Positions 12,801 through 23,125 of a stretch of DNA of 64,000 nt are shown in pieces. Position 1 is the first letter of the stretch; each line of letters starts with the position of its first letter. This DNA comes from Cephalotus follicularis (lineage: Eukaryota > Streptophyta > Magnoliopsida > Oxalidales > Cephalotaceae). The DNA is taken from NCBI GenBank assembly GCA_001972305.1, contig BDDD01000061.1:766510-830509 (forward strand), written 5' to 3'. Below the pieces are notes generated by a model, which worked only from the letters and a program-made list of their open reading frames with translations, searched no databases and was not told the DNA's origin. The translations under genes were made by a program, and so were the position numbers.

Positions 12801-14984
12801 GCCTAGCTCCTCTTAGCGTCTACAAAGAGTTACAAATGTTAGCGTCTACAAAGAGTTACAAATGTTAGTCTCACAACCTGAGTACACAACCCAAATTGAA
12901 CTTACATTGTAAGCTAAATGGAATATAAAAAATATGATGGTACCTAACCCCGAGGTAACATCTGCAATGGAAGCAAGAAATTGTTCGCAATTCCTCTTCC
13001 AGTATCCTAACTTCCCACATAGAAGCAGGAAATCTCCTTAATAAGCTGTTTAATCCTCTAATGAATGGCATCCACAAACCACGTGAAGTGGTTCCTTTTC
13101 TTTCTTCCTTATAGGCTCCTTGCCCTTTGGAACTGGATCCTCTCGATCCATCTCTCCCTGAGGTTGTTCCAGAAGAATGAATAAGTATTACAGATTGTTT
13201 TGATCCAGACTGGTCCAAAACTACATTATCAGCCCACAACTGTATGCCAGAAAACTCTTCAAGTTGTATCAACATGGCACATAAGGTCTGTGAAGAAATA
13301 CACAACAATTGCCAGTTTGGCATCAAGGCAACACTCGCCATGTATTGAGGCCTATGATCGTCGTCCCACCACTTAGCCACCCCGACCTTGTCATGGTCAG
13401 ATGCATTGATCTCTAATGTGGGGGGTATCTCGGTCATGACATGAGAAACTCTCATGCTGGTGAGAAGCATGCGCAACCATTCAAAGAACGTGGATTATGT
13501 CTCTTAAGAAAAAAAACATGCCAAAATAACAGTGTTGTCTGCCATTTGAGCATATAGAATATGTTATCTAACAACCTATTAGAAGAAACAAGAAATTTAT
13601 TTAGCAGATTATTCAATTTTATGTTATTACCATAATTCTTGGTCTTTAGTAATTATGGCTCCTCCCACTCTTCTAATCGTATCTCACACCTCCATGTGGA
13701 ATTCGGGAAGCACCCGCTTCCTAGTAGGGATCAGAATCTATCCCGCATATTATGATCCCAGCTGTAGGCATGCAAACCATAATACCGAATAGGTAGGCAT
13801 TTTAGCATCAAGTTTGCATTAGGGTCTCGCCCTTGAAATGCAACATCCGATACAAATTCAGCCTCACGACCCATACAATCCTCAGCTTTGGCTGCGATAA
13901 TAGTATAAACTCGGTATAAGTTAGACCCACTACCCTCAAAGAAATTAACCAGTTTTGATATTCATCGGGAGGTTGATTATAAATGCCAAAACTTAGTTAT
14001 TTCCTCCTAGTGCTACCCCAGCACTGAAATTTAGTAGAAATGGTCATACGGGGGACCTCATCTGAGCTGTGATATCCCCAATATATCCATACTAGTAAAC
14101 GAAGGCGTGGAAGGCCAACAACAGGACACCCTCGTGTCCCACCGCTTATGGACTTATTATTTCACAATTTGGAGGAATTTGAGGTCTCATCAAATTTTAA
14201 ATTACCAAAGCCGTTTATTAAATCAATTTTAATCTTCCTATCCATTTGGAACGGCTTATTATGGGTGACGTGTTTGGATTGTTTGTAAAAAATAAACATC
14301 CATCTCATGCATCCTATGATCCACATAGAAATAAAAATGGTCTGGCTAGGGATTAAATCTATGAGTGATCACACGAGCGTATGTGATCACTCGGTCTACT
14401 AGGTGAACTATTCAAAACTACTTTATTACAAAATGCACCATGCATACATGGCCTTCACTTGGTCATGCAATTTCCTTGATCTCCTTCTACAAGCTCCTTT
14501 GTGATTCTTCTCTTCTTTTATTTACAAAAATGAAATTTTTACAAAATACATTTAAAAAATAAAGAATAGAATACAAATGGAGGGAGAGAGAAAATTACAC
14601 AAAAAGGAAAAATGGTGCTCACAGGCAACCATATTACAGACCAAATAAAGCAATTTAAACCATCCACAAAAGAAACCAAAAGCTAGGTTCAATCCCATTA
14701 CCTACCATCATGCATAAGACATTTAAATCTATATCCACAATAGAAATAAATAAACACAAGATATTTAAATTTCTGATGACCACTCGAAATAATCCCAAGA
14801 TAACCGATATTCCAATAAAACTCGCACTAAATTATTTAAAATCTAGTTTCCCTCGATTTAAGAAAAACTTAATTTTATAAAACAACAATGGGAATGGAAT
14901 TAGATTAGAATCTCAGCTACTTTAATCATTCCAAAATAGTCACCAAAAATCAAAATCGAAGTCCAATTGATATTAAAACGGATC
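9855..14984 (-). pseudogene. Decayed gag-pol region of copia E
   Basis: On the minus strand, in order from the primer site: an AT-rich leader (about 14080-14980); gag-like remains near 12871-13476; an integrase remnant in 11787-12146 with the phrase GKPIRALRSDRGSEYL; a reverse transcriptase remnant near 10790-10850 whose translation resembles the copia YVDDIL motif; and RNase H traces next to the purine tract. These parts fit the copia order (integrase before reverse transcriptase). The region is heavily broken and cannot encode a working polyprotein. A 26-bp exact duplication lies at about 12815-12866. Confidence 0.7.
12815..12866. repeat. 26-bp direct tandem duplication
   Basis: The unit AGCGTCTACAAAGAGTTACA plus ATGTT occurs twice in succession inside the decayed E internal region. 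Confidence 0.85.
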
Positions 14985-14996
14985 GCTCTGACACCA
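14985..14996 (-). other. Primer binding site of E
   Basis: TGGTGTCAGAGC on the minus strand, two bases inside the 5' LTR. It is close to the initiator-Met tRNA complement used by plant copia elements. Confidence 0.85.
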
Positions 14997-14998
14997 CT

Positions 14999-15582
14999 TG
15001 TTGGAACCCGGGAGGGGTCCCGGTCGATTTTGGGTCTAGGATGCAACTGTGTATAATTTCAATTTTTCAAAAACACCAATACTGCAAATCAAGGTTCACA
15101 ATTACATCTTACTACCAAAATCTATGCTTCTAGGATCCCCGTTTAATATTCAATCGAACAAAAGAAAATAGTCAAGCATACATCTACTTAACCGAAACCA
15201 ATTCGGCAAACATTAAAAACATAAGATTAGGAACCATACCAACGTTGGTGACTCCGTCTCTTTGCCGCTACACGCTTGCCCAAGCAATTGCAGGTTACCG
15301 GCTCCACTGCGGGTTTTCGGCCAGTCCACGAAAACTTCAACCAAGACACCAACGGACTCCAAAAAAACTGCTCAACTCGTTTCTGGAGGAGACGCACCGG
15401 GAAGTGCTCTGGAAGGCGGCGAACAGCGGCGAAGACTCACTGATTTCGGACTCAATGTGATTTGGTCAATGCGTCATTGACCGACGATGACATATGTGGA
15501 CGTTAACACCCCAATAAACCCACTGGTGGCCAAGATTCGCCGTGACTCGGGCAGAAACGCCAAGTCACAGCGTACAGTGTAG
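14999..15582 (-). mobile_element. Partial 5' LTR of copia E
   Basis: Begins TGTTGGAACCCGGG, exactly like the 3' LTR at 7462, and follows it for about 580 bp before D sequence resumes at 15583. Confidence 0.88.
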
Positions 15583-16270
15583 TTCGAGTGTTGTTGGGAC
15601 CTCGGGTGGTTGTCCCAGGCACTTGGCGTTTGTCTCTGGGCCCTTGTGTTGATCCCAGGCTTAGCCTTTTGTTAAGTGTTGTCATCCAATGAGGACATGC
15701 CCAAGGATGGTTCATCCTGGGAAGGCATGTCTTAGGATGGGGCACAGGCTTGGCCTATGTTACGATATGCTGTGGTTGCATCCCCTGCCCGGGACCCCAA
15801 GCAAGATGTAGTGTTGTGTCCTCTGCCCTGGCTCCCTTCCCTGAAATGTTCCCTTTAGTGGAACGGTGCGTTTGGGCAATGGGTGTGGTGCGCTTTCCCT
15901 TTAGTTAAACGGTGTGTTTGCTAAGTGGGTGTTGCGTTTGTTCCCTTTAGTTAAATGGTGCATTTGCTAGGTGGGTGTTGTGCGCATTTCTCTTAGTTAA
16001 ACGGTGATCTTTGGGGACAGTTTAATTAAGGGTTCTTTTACGGTTTTACCCTTCCTTCTTTTCTCTCCCTGCTTGGGCATTTCTCGTTTTACGCTCTGGG
16101 TGCGTTTGGACTGGGGAGCGCGGCTCTCCTCGGCAGTGTGTTTTAATGTCTGCCCTAGCCTTAGCGTTAGCCGTGGTGTTTATTGGGTTTTGGTTAGGGA
16201 TCTAGGTGAGGGATCCTTCCACTTTGCATGACCGTCCTCGGGCGGGGGTGCTCGGGAATGGGGCGTGTCA
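15583..16270 (+). mobile_element. D 5' LTR, piece 3 (3' end of LTR)
   Basis: Starts at TGTAGTTCGAGTG, matching 22886, and ends GGGCGTGTCA at 16270 just before a primer site. The last ~290 bp match 32092-32387, the end of the 3' LTR. Confidence 0.82.
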
Positions 16271-16277
16271 GCTTTCT

Positions 16278-16289
16278 TGGTATCAGAGA
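16278..16289 (+). other. Primer binding site of D
   Basis: TGGTATCAGAGA, complementary to the 3' end of initiator-Met tRNA, 7 bp after the LTR end. It fixes the plus orientation of D. Confidence 0.88.
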
Positions 16290-16399
16290 GACCGATTTAG
16301 TTTCCTTGTGTTTTCTTTGGAGACTTTTGGGGGTATGCATGCATTGCATTTCGTGTAGTACACATGTTAGTAATGTCCTAACCTTGCGTGTGAAGGTAG

Positions 16400-16654
16400 A
16401 TGGTGCCTCCGCGTCAAGCTAGAGGAAGTGGCGTGGGTAGAGGACGAGGGGTCTCCCCAGCCAGAGGACATGGTCAGGGTAGAGGAAGAGAGACCTCCCT
16501 ACCACATGTGGATCAAGAACTACCTCCTGTTGGACCTGGTGTGCAGGCTAACCCTGGAGTGGTTGAACAAGAGACTAGACAAGCTGTGGCAGCTGAGGTC
16601 CTGGCAGCGCAGTCAGAAGCGCATGTACCTCCTCCGATTGGTATAGGTGGTTAA
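16400..16654 (+). pseudogene. gag N-terminus of gypsy D
   Basis: The frame begins MVPPRQARGSGVGRGRG about 110 bp after the primer site. Such Arg/Gly-rich gag starts are common in plant gypsy elements. The following DNA (WMQF in another frame) also looks like gag, and the region is soon interrupted by copia F at 16686. No zinc knuckle, protease or pol of this element is seen in the window. Fossil fragment, not a working gene. Confidence 0.6.
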
Positions 16655-16685
16655 GCAGAGTGGATGCAGTTTGCTACGATGATAG

Positions 16686-18006
16686 TGAAATAAAACACTC
16701 TTGCAATATACAAGAGGGGGGCTGAATTGAATATTGAAGTAAATATGGAAATTTAAAAAACTTTGAAAGTAAATAGACAAGGAAAGAAAAACTTCTCCGA
16801 TATTTAGAGTGGTTCGGTTAACTCTTGCCTACATCCACTTTTCCCAAGGGAGCTCCTTGAGTTTCCACTAACTCGATTTGATTAAGGCAGCAAATCGTTA
16901 CACCTCACAATTTCGTGATTGACCTCAATCACAAGACTTTGACCTCTAAGCCTTACAGGATTCTCCTCTTTTACAAGTAATATGAAAGTGTTTACAAGAA
17001 CCTCTTAAATAGGTTGATATGAATAAATATAGCTCACAAAATGAAACACTCAGATACACTCAAAGAATTAAGCTTAGAAGCCTTGTTGAACAATGTAGAG
17101 CACTTTGAGCTTTTTGCACACTAGAAAGCTTGAATAGGATTTCTCTTGATGTTGTGTAATTGATGTAGATAATTCTGAATTGTTGTCATTCTTCTGAGGT
17201 TTCATGCTTCCTTTTATAGCCAGAAAAGATTTGTAGCCGTTGCTTAATTTGTGGAAGCTTTTGATTTAAAAATGTGAGTTGCAATTATTGAATTTTTATC
17301 TCTGCTGGTATAAAGACGTCGACTTCTGTACCAAAGGCGTCGATGTCTTTCAGTTGGTAGCCGTTATAAGTGGTTAAACTAGCCGTTCCAGGTTTCCCGG
17401 GTGTTGTTCACTTGAAAAGGCATCGACTTCTTTTGAAAGGCGTCGATGTCTTTTCTGGGAAATCTCCAGGTCTTGAAGCTTTGAGTGTCACGTCGATCTC
17501 TTCCTTGGAGTCGATGCTTTTTCTGGGAATTTGCAGGTTTCTCTGTAAATGGCGTCGATCTCTATTTAAAGGCGTCGATGTCTTTTGCTTTGACGTCGAT
17601 GTCTTTTGTTTAAGGATCGATGTCTTTGATTGCAATTTCATACAGTAGCTTCTGTCTTAGAAAATGACTAAAAGCGTCGATGTTATCTTGGAAGTAGTCG
17701 ATGCCATCTTGAAAGTAGTCGACGTCTTTTGGAAGTAGTCGATGTCTTTTGGTACGGACGTCGATGTCATAACTGGAAGGACGATGTCTTCTTTGTAAGT
17801 AATCCTGCACTAAAGACGTCGATGCTATTTTAAAAGAGTCGACTTCTTTCGTACGGACGTCGATGGTTTTCCTTGATAATCGACTTCTTTTTCTGCAGAT
17901 GGTATATTGCTTTGATTTTGAACTTGTAATTCCTTGCACATCAAGTAAACTTGTTAAATGCAAATATGTTATCATCAAAACAAGGATTGAGACTAAATCG
18001 TCAACA
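16686..18006 (-). mobile_element. 3' LTR of SIRE-type element F
   Basis: About 1321 bp, starting TGTTGACGATTTAG on the minus strand next to the purine tract. The left end is placed at TGAAATAAAACAC by the TG/CA rule, so it is less certain. It contains the densest GTCGAC-motif array of the window. Confidence 0.78.
17310..17890. repeat. GTCGAC-motif array in F LTR
   Basis: About twenty GTCGAC/GTCGAT motif copies in 575 bp, separated by linkers such as TTCTTT and TCTTTTG. Most variants differ by CG to TG or CA. Confidence 0.9.
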
Positions 18007-18020
18007 ATCTCCCCCTTTTT
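18007..18020 (-). other. Polypurine tract of F
   Basis: AAAAAGGGGGAGAT on the minus strand, immediately upstream of the LTR, followed outward by the TTTGTCATCATC phrase common in SIRE-type elements. Confidence 0.85.
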
Positions 18021-18698
18021 GATGATGACAAAAATTTGCTCAAAAGGCATGAATTATAAGTTAAATCAATTGAAAGAAATATACGTGAATATCAAAAAAA
18101 AATAAGGTTGCAATATTAGTAAGCATTATATAAGTTGCAATATCAGAGACAAAGTGTTGAGCCTTTCTCTCAAAAACGTAAGTGACATTTCTCCGAAAAC
18201 ATAATTCTTTTGAGTTCTCCCCATTAGCATTTCTCCGCAGACATACAAACATTAAATCTTTTGAGCCATAAACATTTCTCCCCCTTTTTTGTAACATCAA
18301 AAAGGTTCTACACAGGCAGAAAAAATATTAGCTCCCCCTTACTAATAGCAAGGGTTAAAAGAGTATGAATAATGCAAATCTCATAAAGCCTCATAATATC
18401 GGCAATGAAAAAATTGAGAAGACATAATCATTCAATGCAATTATATCAGAAAATCATTCATGTAATTGTAAACACAATTCATAAAACACAATCATAAACA
18501 CAATTTGCATAAACATTAAAATCAAACTTTGTTCATTACAAGAAAATGAACTCAAAGGTTCATAACAACATCAAAACCAAAAACAGCAACACAAATTAGA
18601 AGCAGAAACAACAACAAAAAACATCAAGATTCAGCAGGAGAGGAGACATCGGATCCGGATTCGTCGCCCGAAGTTTCTTCAAATTGATCAATGGTCTT

Positions 18699-19940
18699 CT
18701 ATTCGGCGAGCTTCCTTTCCATTCTTTTTAAACGCCTCTTTGTGACTTTTAAGTCATAGAAGATGGTGTTATCAATGTGTCGGAAGTCCGAATGAATATT
18801 CCTTTGATCCCCCTCCAATCGACCGAGCCGAGTGTTGATTTCTTTAAATGAGGCATCCATGGCAGCAAATTTAGCTTGCATAAACTCCATCATGCGGTCA
18901 TAATCAGTGGAGGATGATGTTCCTTGTGCATGAGGCTGAGCAGGGGCAGGGGCAGTTTGTGCAGGGGCAGATTGTTCCCAAGGAGGGTTGTCCTCTTGCT
19001 CCTCCCTTGCAATTCTTGGAGCTTGATCCGCTCTAGGGCAATACATCCAGATTCCTTGCTCCTTCTTCCATCCCATACGATTTAACGTGCTTTTGTTGTA
19101 CGTATCTTCCTTCTTCAATTTCGTAGAGATCTCTCCTTCAAGTGGAATGTGACAATGTAGGAAGACAAGGGTAAGAATGGATCCGTAAGGGAGAATGGAT
19201 TTCTTCTGAGAAAATGCTCTTACCATTGTCTTGAGTATTAAGAGAGGAAAACAAAACTCGATTTTCGATAGGATGCACCACATAATGAAAACTTGCATCC
19301 TAGACAATTTGGCATACCCTCCACCGGTGGGTAGAATTTGATGCACGATGAGATGGTGGAGAAGTCTATGATCAACAGATAAACGGTTAGTGGTCAGAGC
19401 CATGTTTGGATGAATGTTTGGATCATTGGGATACAAAATTGATAGAATTTGGTTATGGTGAAAACCCTCAACCTCCGGCCATTTTTTATGTTCAAAGACA
19501 TAAATACCGGTGTATGGAATGTGAAGGATAGAAGCTAGAATCCTAGCATCTAGATATATCCGTTGGCCTTTAACAACTGAGGTGATGGCAAATTCCTCGT
19601 TTTGAGCCGAAACCATTTTTAGGTTAGAATAAAAATCTTTAACCAATTTTATGTAGAAAGGGTTAGAGATTTGAATTAAAGGGAGAAGATGTAGGTCATC
19701 TAACCATGAAACGAATGAGAATTCGGAAGAACAGAAATCGAAATCAATGTTTCTGCCTCCCATAACTCGTTTTTCAACAAAACTTACACTTCTAATAGGG
19801 ACAGGCTCATGTGATGAGGAATCAGAATGAGAAGACTCAGAGGAGGATTCCCTAAGCCCTAATCTCTGCTTCTTAGCAGATTTCTTGGGTTGAGAAGACG
19901 AGGCAGCCTTCTTTTTGGCTGTTTGCTTTGTCCTCGGCAT
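18699..19940 (-). CDS. Extra ORF of SIRE-type copia with histone H3-like N-terminus
   Basis: Open frame of 413 residues from the Met at 19940; the frame stays open upstream to a Met at 19991 (430 residues). I prefer the inner Met because a G lies at -3 and the product then begins MPRTKQTAKKKAASSSQ, matching the H3 tail (ARTKQTARKS) at RTKQTA. Next come a Lys-rich stretch, a Ser/Glu-rich stretch (about residues 30-45), and a globular region (about 60-300) resembling the 'putative plant transposon protein' domain found in SIRE and similar extra ORFs, with phrases such as LTNRLSVDHRLLHHLI. A Pro/Ala/Gln linker follows, then a C-terminal coiled coil (about 345-413). The position downstream of RNase H and before the 3' LTR fits the env-like ORF slot. 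I see no signal peptide or membrane segment. The basic N-terminus suggests a nuclear protein. Its function is unknown. Confidence 0.75.
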   Translation of the reverse strand: MPRTKQTAKKKAASSSQPKKSAKKQRLGLRESSSESSHSDSSSHEPVPIRSVSFVEKRVMGGRNIDFDFCSSEFSFVSWLDDLHLLPLIQISNPFYIKLVKDFYSNLKMVSAQNEEFAITSVVKGQRIYLDARILASILHIPYTGIYVFEHKKWPEVEGFHHNQILSILYPNDPNIHPNMALTTNRLSVDHRLLHHLIVHQILPTGGGYAKLSRMQVFIMWCILSKIEFCFPLLILKTMVRAFSQKKSILPYGSILTLVFLHCHIPLEGEISTKLKKEDTYNKSTLNRMGWKKEQGIWMYCPRADQAPRIAREEQEDNPPWEQSAPAQTAPAPAQPHAQGTSSSTDYDRMMEFMQAKFAAMDASFKEINTRLGRLEGDQRNIHSDFRHIDNTIFYDLKVTKRRLKRMERKLAE

Positions 19941-20144
19941 TTCTACAAACAGGTTGTGAGCACAAGGGGAAAAACACACAGATTGACACAAACAGAGAAT
20001 TGGACAGACGAAAAACGGTGTTTGAGGATAGAGAAGAGATATGAGAGTGATTTACGATCAACTAGAAAGATTTTTGAAGAAAAATAAAGTGATAGAAAAT
20101 TTTTTGAAAACACAGAATAGAGAGGGAAAGTGGAGAATGAACAA

Positions 20145-20430
20145 AAAGTCGACTTTTTATGGAGAAGTCGAGTTTCTGATGAAAAGACGTCGACGTTTTT
20201 CTAAAAGAAGTCGACGTGATCTTTAAATTTAGCTGTAAAAACGGTGCGTTTTAAAAGGCATCGACGCACTTGAGAAATAAGTCGATGTGTTTTAGAGAAA
20301 CACATAGGGATCGACGTTTTTCAAAAGGAGTAGACGGCATTTTCATAAGATACAAGTTTTTCCAGAGAAGAAGTCGACTCTGTTTTGCAAAGCATACAAA
20401 ATTCCAGAAAAGGAGTCGACGTTTTTCAAA
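20145..20430. repeat. GTCGAC-motif array upstream of the F extra ORF
   Basis: About ten copies (AAGTCGACTT, ACGTCGACGT, GCATCGACGC and variants) between the RNase H tail and the extra ORF. Here the array is in internal, not LTR, sequence. Confidence 0.85.
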
Positions 20431-20582
20431 ACATAACAGAAAAACAAGCCAAAAAAAAACAGAACAAATAACAAAAAAAATCATCATATCAAATATTCAT
20501 TCGATCAATCATATCATTCAAACATAATACATATCATTCAAGTTCACATAAACCTAATTCTCTTCTAAACTTAGAAAAAGAA

Positions 20583-20785
20583 TTCTCATCTAAGGGTTTG
20601 GTGAAGATATCCGCAATTTTGGAAGACCTTTAACAAGGTCATGTTTCAAAATTTTTGCAATTGTTCTCATACTTACATGTCCAAGTCTTCTATGCCACAT
20701 CCAACTATCTTCATTTAAGGATACAAGGCATTTTACATTTTGGTTTTGAAGGTCATTTAAATTAATAACATAAACATTGCCTTCT
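20583..20785 (-). pseudogene. Remnant of copia F pol
   Basis: The minus-strand frame contains WMWHRRLGHVSMRTIAKI, the GAG-pre-integrase signature of copia pol. Nearby DNA translates to IADIFTKPLDE, the usual C-terminus of copia RNase H. It is a small remnant only; the bulk of integrase and reverse transcriptase is not seen. Confidence 0.75.
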
Positions 20786-23125
20786 TCATCCTTCTTCTGA
20801 AGCTTTGAGCTTTTTTTGAGGTTGGAACTTTCTTTCACCCATCTACAGGTTTAGCAGGTGAGTGTCCTCCTCAGTACATTTTTGTACGTCGCATGGTTGG
20901 TGCAGGCACGACCCTTGAAGCTGAGGAAGAGCTTCTCCTTGGTTTTCATGGTTGTATGTGGTTCTTGCATAGCTTCAGAGATGTTGTTCATGGTAGCTAT
21001 GCGTTGTTGTGTGTTGATCTTGCAGAGGAAGATCTAGGCTCGTAGCCGCGCAACAAAGGAGCTAGCTGAGGAAACTGTTGATACTAGTGAGTGGGATGTT
21101 CTTCTTTCTATCAATTGATAACTGAGAGTTTGTTTTTTATATGCCCTTCCATGGTATTATCTTGACTAGGACTTCTTCTCCTGTCATCTTGTTGATATTG
21201 CATGTGAATACTACTTTGGCTAGGTTGGACTTGTTGTTTCCCCTTTCTTGTTGAGTATTCATGCTTTATTTGATATCATGTGTTGTTGTCCTTGGATATT
21301 GGTTACTGGGTGCTAGTTACTTGGCTTTGTATGAGATTCGAGGCATGAGATGGTCTAAGTGGTGATACACTTACCTCTGAGCCAAGGTTCTCCTCTGTTA
21401 TATCGTCAAGGGTGGAGCTGAACGGTGATTCGCGGGCCCCTTGGACGATATTAACACTATGTGATTGCCAACGAGGTAGCTTCTCGATCGCGGTTCACCT
21501 GGTGTAGTGTTGAGCTCGTGATTGCCGACGGGGGTGGGCTTGCGTAGCCCCTCGATCGAGGTTCATGTAGTGAGGTGCACCAACGTATGATTTGTCGGGG
21601 GAGGAGTGCTTGCGTAGCTCTTCTACCGATGTTCATGCGGTGCTCTGGAAGTGGGTATCTATATTGAGTATATGAGGGATGTGTTCAATCACGTGGCCCA
21701 TGACCGCGTTGATAGAACGTCAACGGAGTTTGCTATGTATGCTTGCGAGGTGGTTCCGGCTATGGAAGTGTGTGAGTCATTTGTGCATGTGCGTGTGTGG
21801 AATGTGCTTGTGATTGATACAGAACCAGTAGTCCCCTTGAGAATTGTTGATCCTTAGAGTTGATCTTTTGTTGATCCTTGGATCCTTGGCATGTTCTGAT
21901 ATATAAACTGTTGTTTATCTTCTTTCCTTGAGGTCAGTCATTGAGTTGGTAGCTCTGATGTCTCCTCGGACTTTCTTTTTCATTGTTATCCTTGTGTATT
22001 TTCACCCTTGCCTTGTTTTGTTGAGCAGTGGTTATGGGTTGTCCTCGGCCCAGTTGGGGCAGGGCACGTTCACCTTGACTCTTGGCACCACGGTGGAAGT
22101 GGGTCGCCCAGGATACTCCTTGATCTTACTCACTAGTCAGTTGGACTAATCCCCTCTTAGTTTTGTGTGCAGAGAGAGCGGGGTAGTAGTGTTCTTGAGA
22201 TCCACTAAGGACAGCTTGTTGAGAGAGGTAGACGCTGGACGCAGCACCTTAGGATGGCTCCTAGGCCTCGGACACCTTCATGCATTTACGGACATTCTTG
22301 GGGTTTTTGTATAGATTTTGTTGATATCTATACCTTTTAAAACCTTTCTTTGTAAACTTGTGTTTAAACTTTTGGATGTTGTGTCCTCGGTAGTTTTCTC
22401 GGGACCGTGTATGAAATCATTTTTTTTATATGCTTCTTGTTTGTGCTGTTCTCTCAGCCCTGGCGCTGTTTTTACTTAGTGTTTGGGTGTGCAGGGACGA
22501 CGTGTAAGTTCGGGGGTTGTGGGACCTTGGGCAGGGGAGCAGGTCTTCCCAGCCCTGGCCTTGGTGAAACTGCAGTGTTTCTCCTCGGGCCTTTCGTTCG
22601 TGGCACCTCTGCTGAGATGCCGGGGGAAGGGGTGGCTTGATCACGGTTGGCCAAACCTTTAGGTTGACTTCGTAGCTCAGGTTGGTTAACCCTAAGCTGC
22701 AGTCTGGTGGCGTCCCCGGGTGTTGTTCTTGGGCATGCCGTAAGCGTTAAGTGGAGGTAAGCAGTTTTCTTTAGTTTTGCCCGACCTCCCGACCTCAGAC
22801 CAGCTCAGTCCCTAGAGATGTTTTGGTGGGTGAGCCCTGGTGGATCCCCTGGGTTCCTGGCCGGGGTGAGATGTAATCTCCTTAGTGTAGTTCGAGTGTT
22901 GGTGGGACCTCGGGTGGTTGTCCCAGGCGCTTGGCGTTTGTCCCCAGGCTTAGCCTTTTGTTAAGTGTTGTCGTCCAATGAGGACGTGCCCGAGGATGGT
23001 TCATCCTGGGAAGGCATGTCTTAGGATGGGGCGTAGGCCTGGCCTATGTTACGTTATGCTGTGTTGGCATCCCCTGCCCGGGACCCCAGGCAAGATGTAG
23101 TGTTGCGTCCCCTGCCCTGGCTCCC
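20783..23125 (+). mobile_element. D 3' LTR, piece 1
   Basis: Matches the minus-strand D copy (1249-2500) from the TTCTTCTGAAGCTTTGAGC stretch onward, and the D 5' LTR pieces 2821-7461 and 15583-15846. It has no convincing coding frame; 21651-21857 and 22407-22640 are chance frames in LTR DNA. Chromovirus G follows. Confidence 0.78.

Larger units (their letters stand above)
7462..15582 (-). mobile_element. Ty1/copia element E
   Basis: Minus-strand copia. The 3' LTR is 7462-9841, followed by the purine tract (9842-9854), a decayed internal region with recognisable RNase H, reverse transcriptase, integrase and gag remnants, the primer site (14985-14996), and a partial 5' LTR (14999-15582). The two LTRs differ by about 7 percent over the shared ~265 bp checked by eye; at a commonly used plant rate of 1.3e-8 per site per year that is roughly 2.5-3 million years. 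It is inserted in the D 5' LTR. It is broken in many places (more than ten), and no complete domain is open. Confidence 0.88.
16686..20785 (-). mobile_element. SIRE/Maximus-type Ty1/copia element F (partial)
   Basis: Minus strand. The LTR is 16686-18006, then the purine tract, an extra ORF downstream of pol (18699-19991), a GTCGAC array (20145-20430), the RNase H tail with IADIFTKPL (about 20583-20620) and a GAG-pre-integrase piece with WMWHRRLGH (20625-20785). A purine tract of the type AAAAAGGGGGAGAT next to TGTTGA and an extra ORF between pol and the 3' LTR mark the SIRE/Maximus lineage. Most of gag-pol and the 5' LTR are not present. It is inserted in the D gag; it is broken although the extra ORF is open. 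Confidence 0.8.

Noticed and set aside
12871-13476. 201-codon frame as an intact host gene
   Set aside because: It lies in the gag position of copia E, with mixed gag-like and nonsense phrases; a decayed retrotransposon frame.
9855-14984. tRNA or rRNA genes in the AT-rich stretches
   Set aside because: No cloverleaf box A/B pair or rRNA signature seen; only tRNA-complementary primer sites occur.
17310-17890. CRISPR-like regular spacing of short palindromes
   Set aside because: The units are only 10-14 bp, spacers are irregular and share linker words, no cas genes are present, and the DNA is plant retrotransposon DNA.
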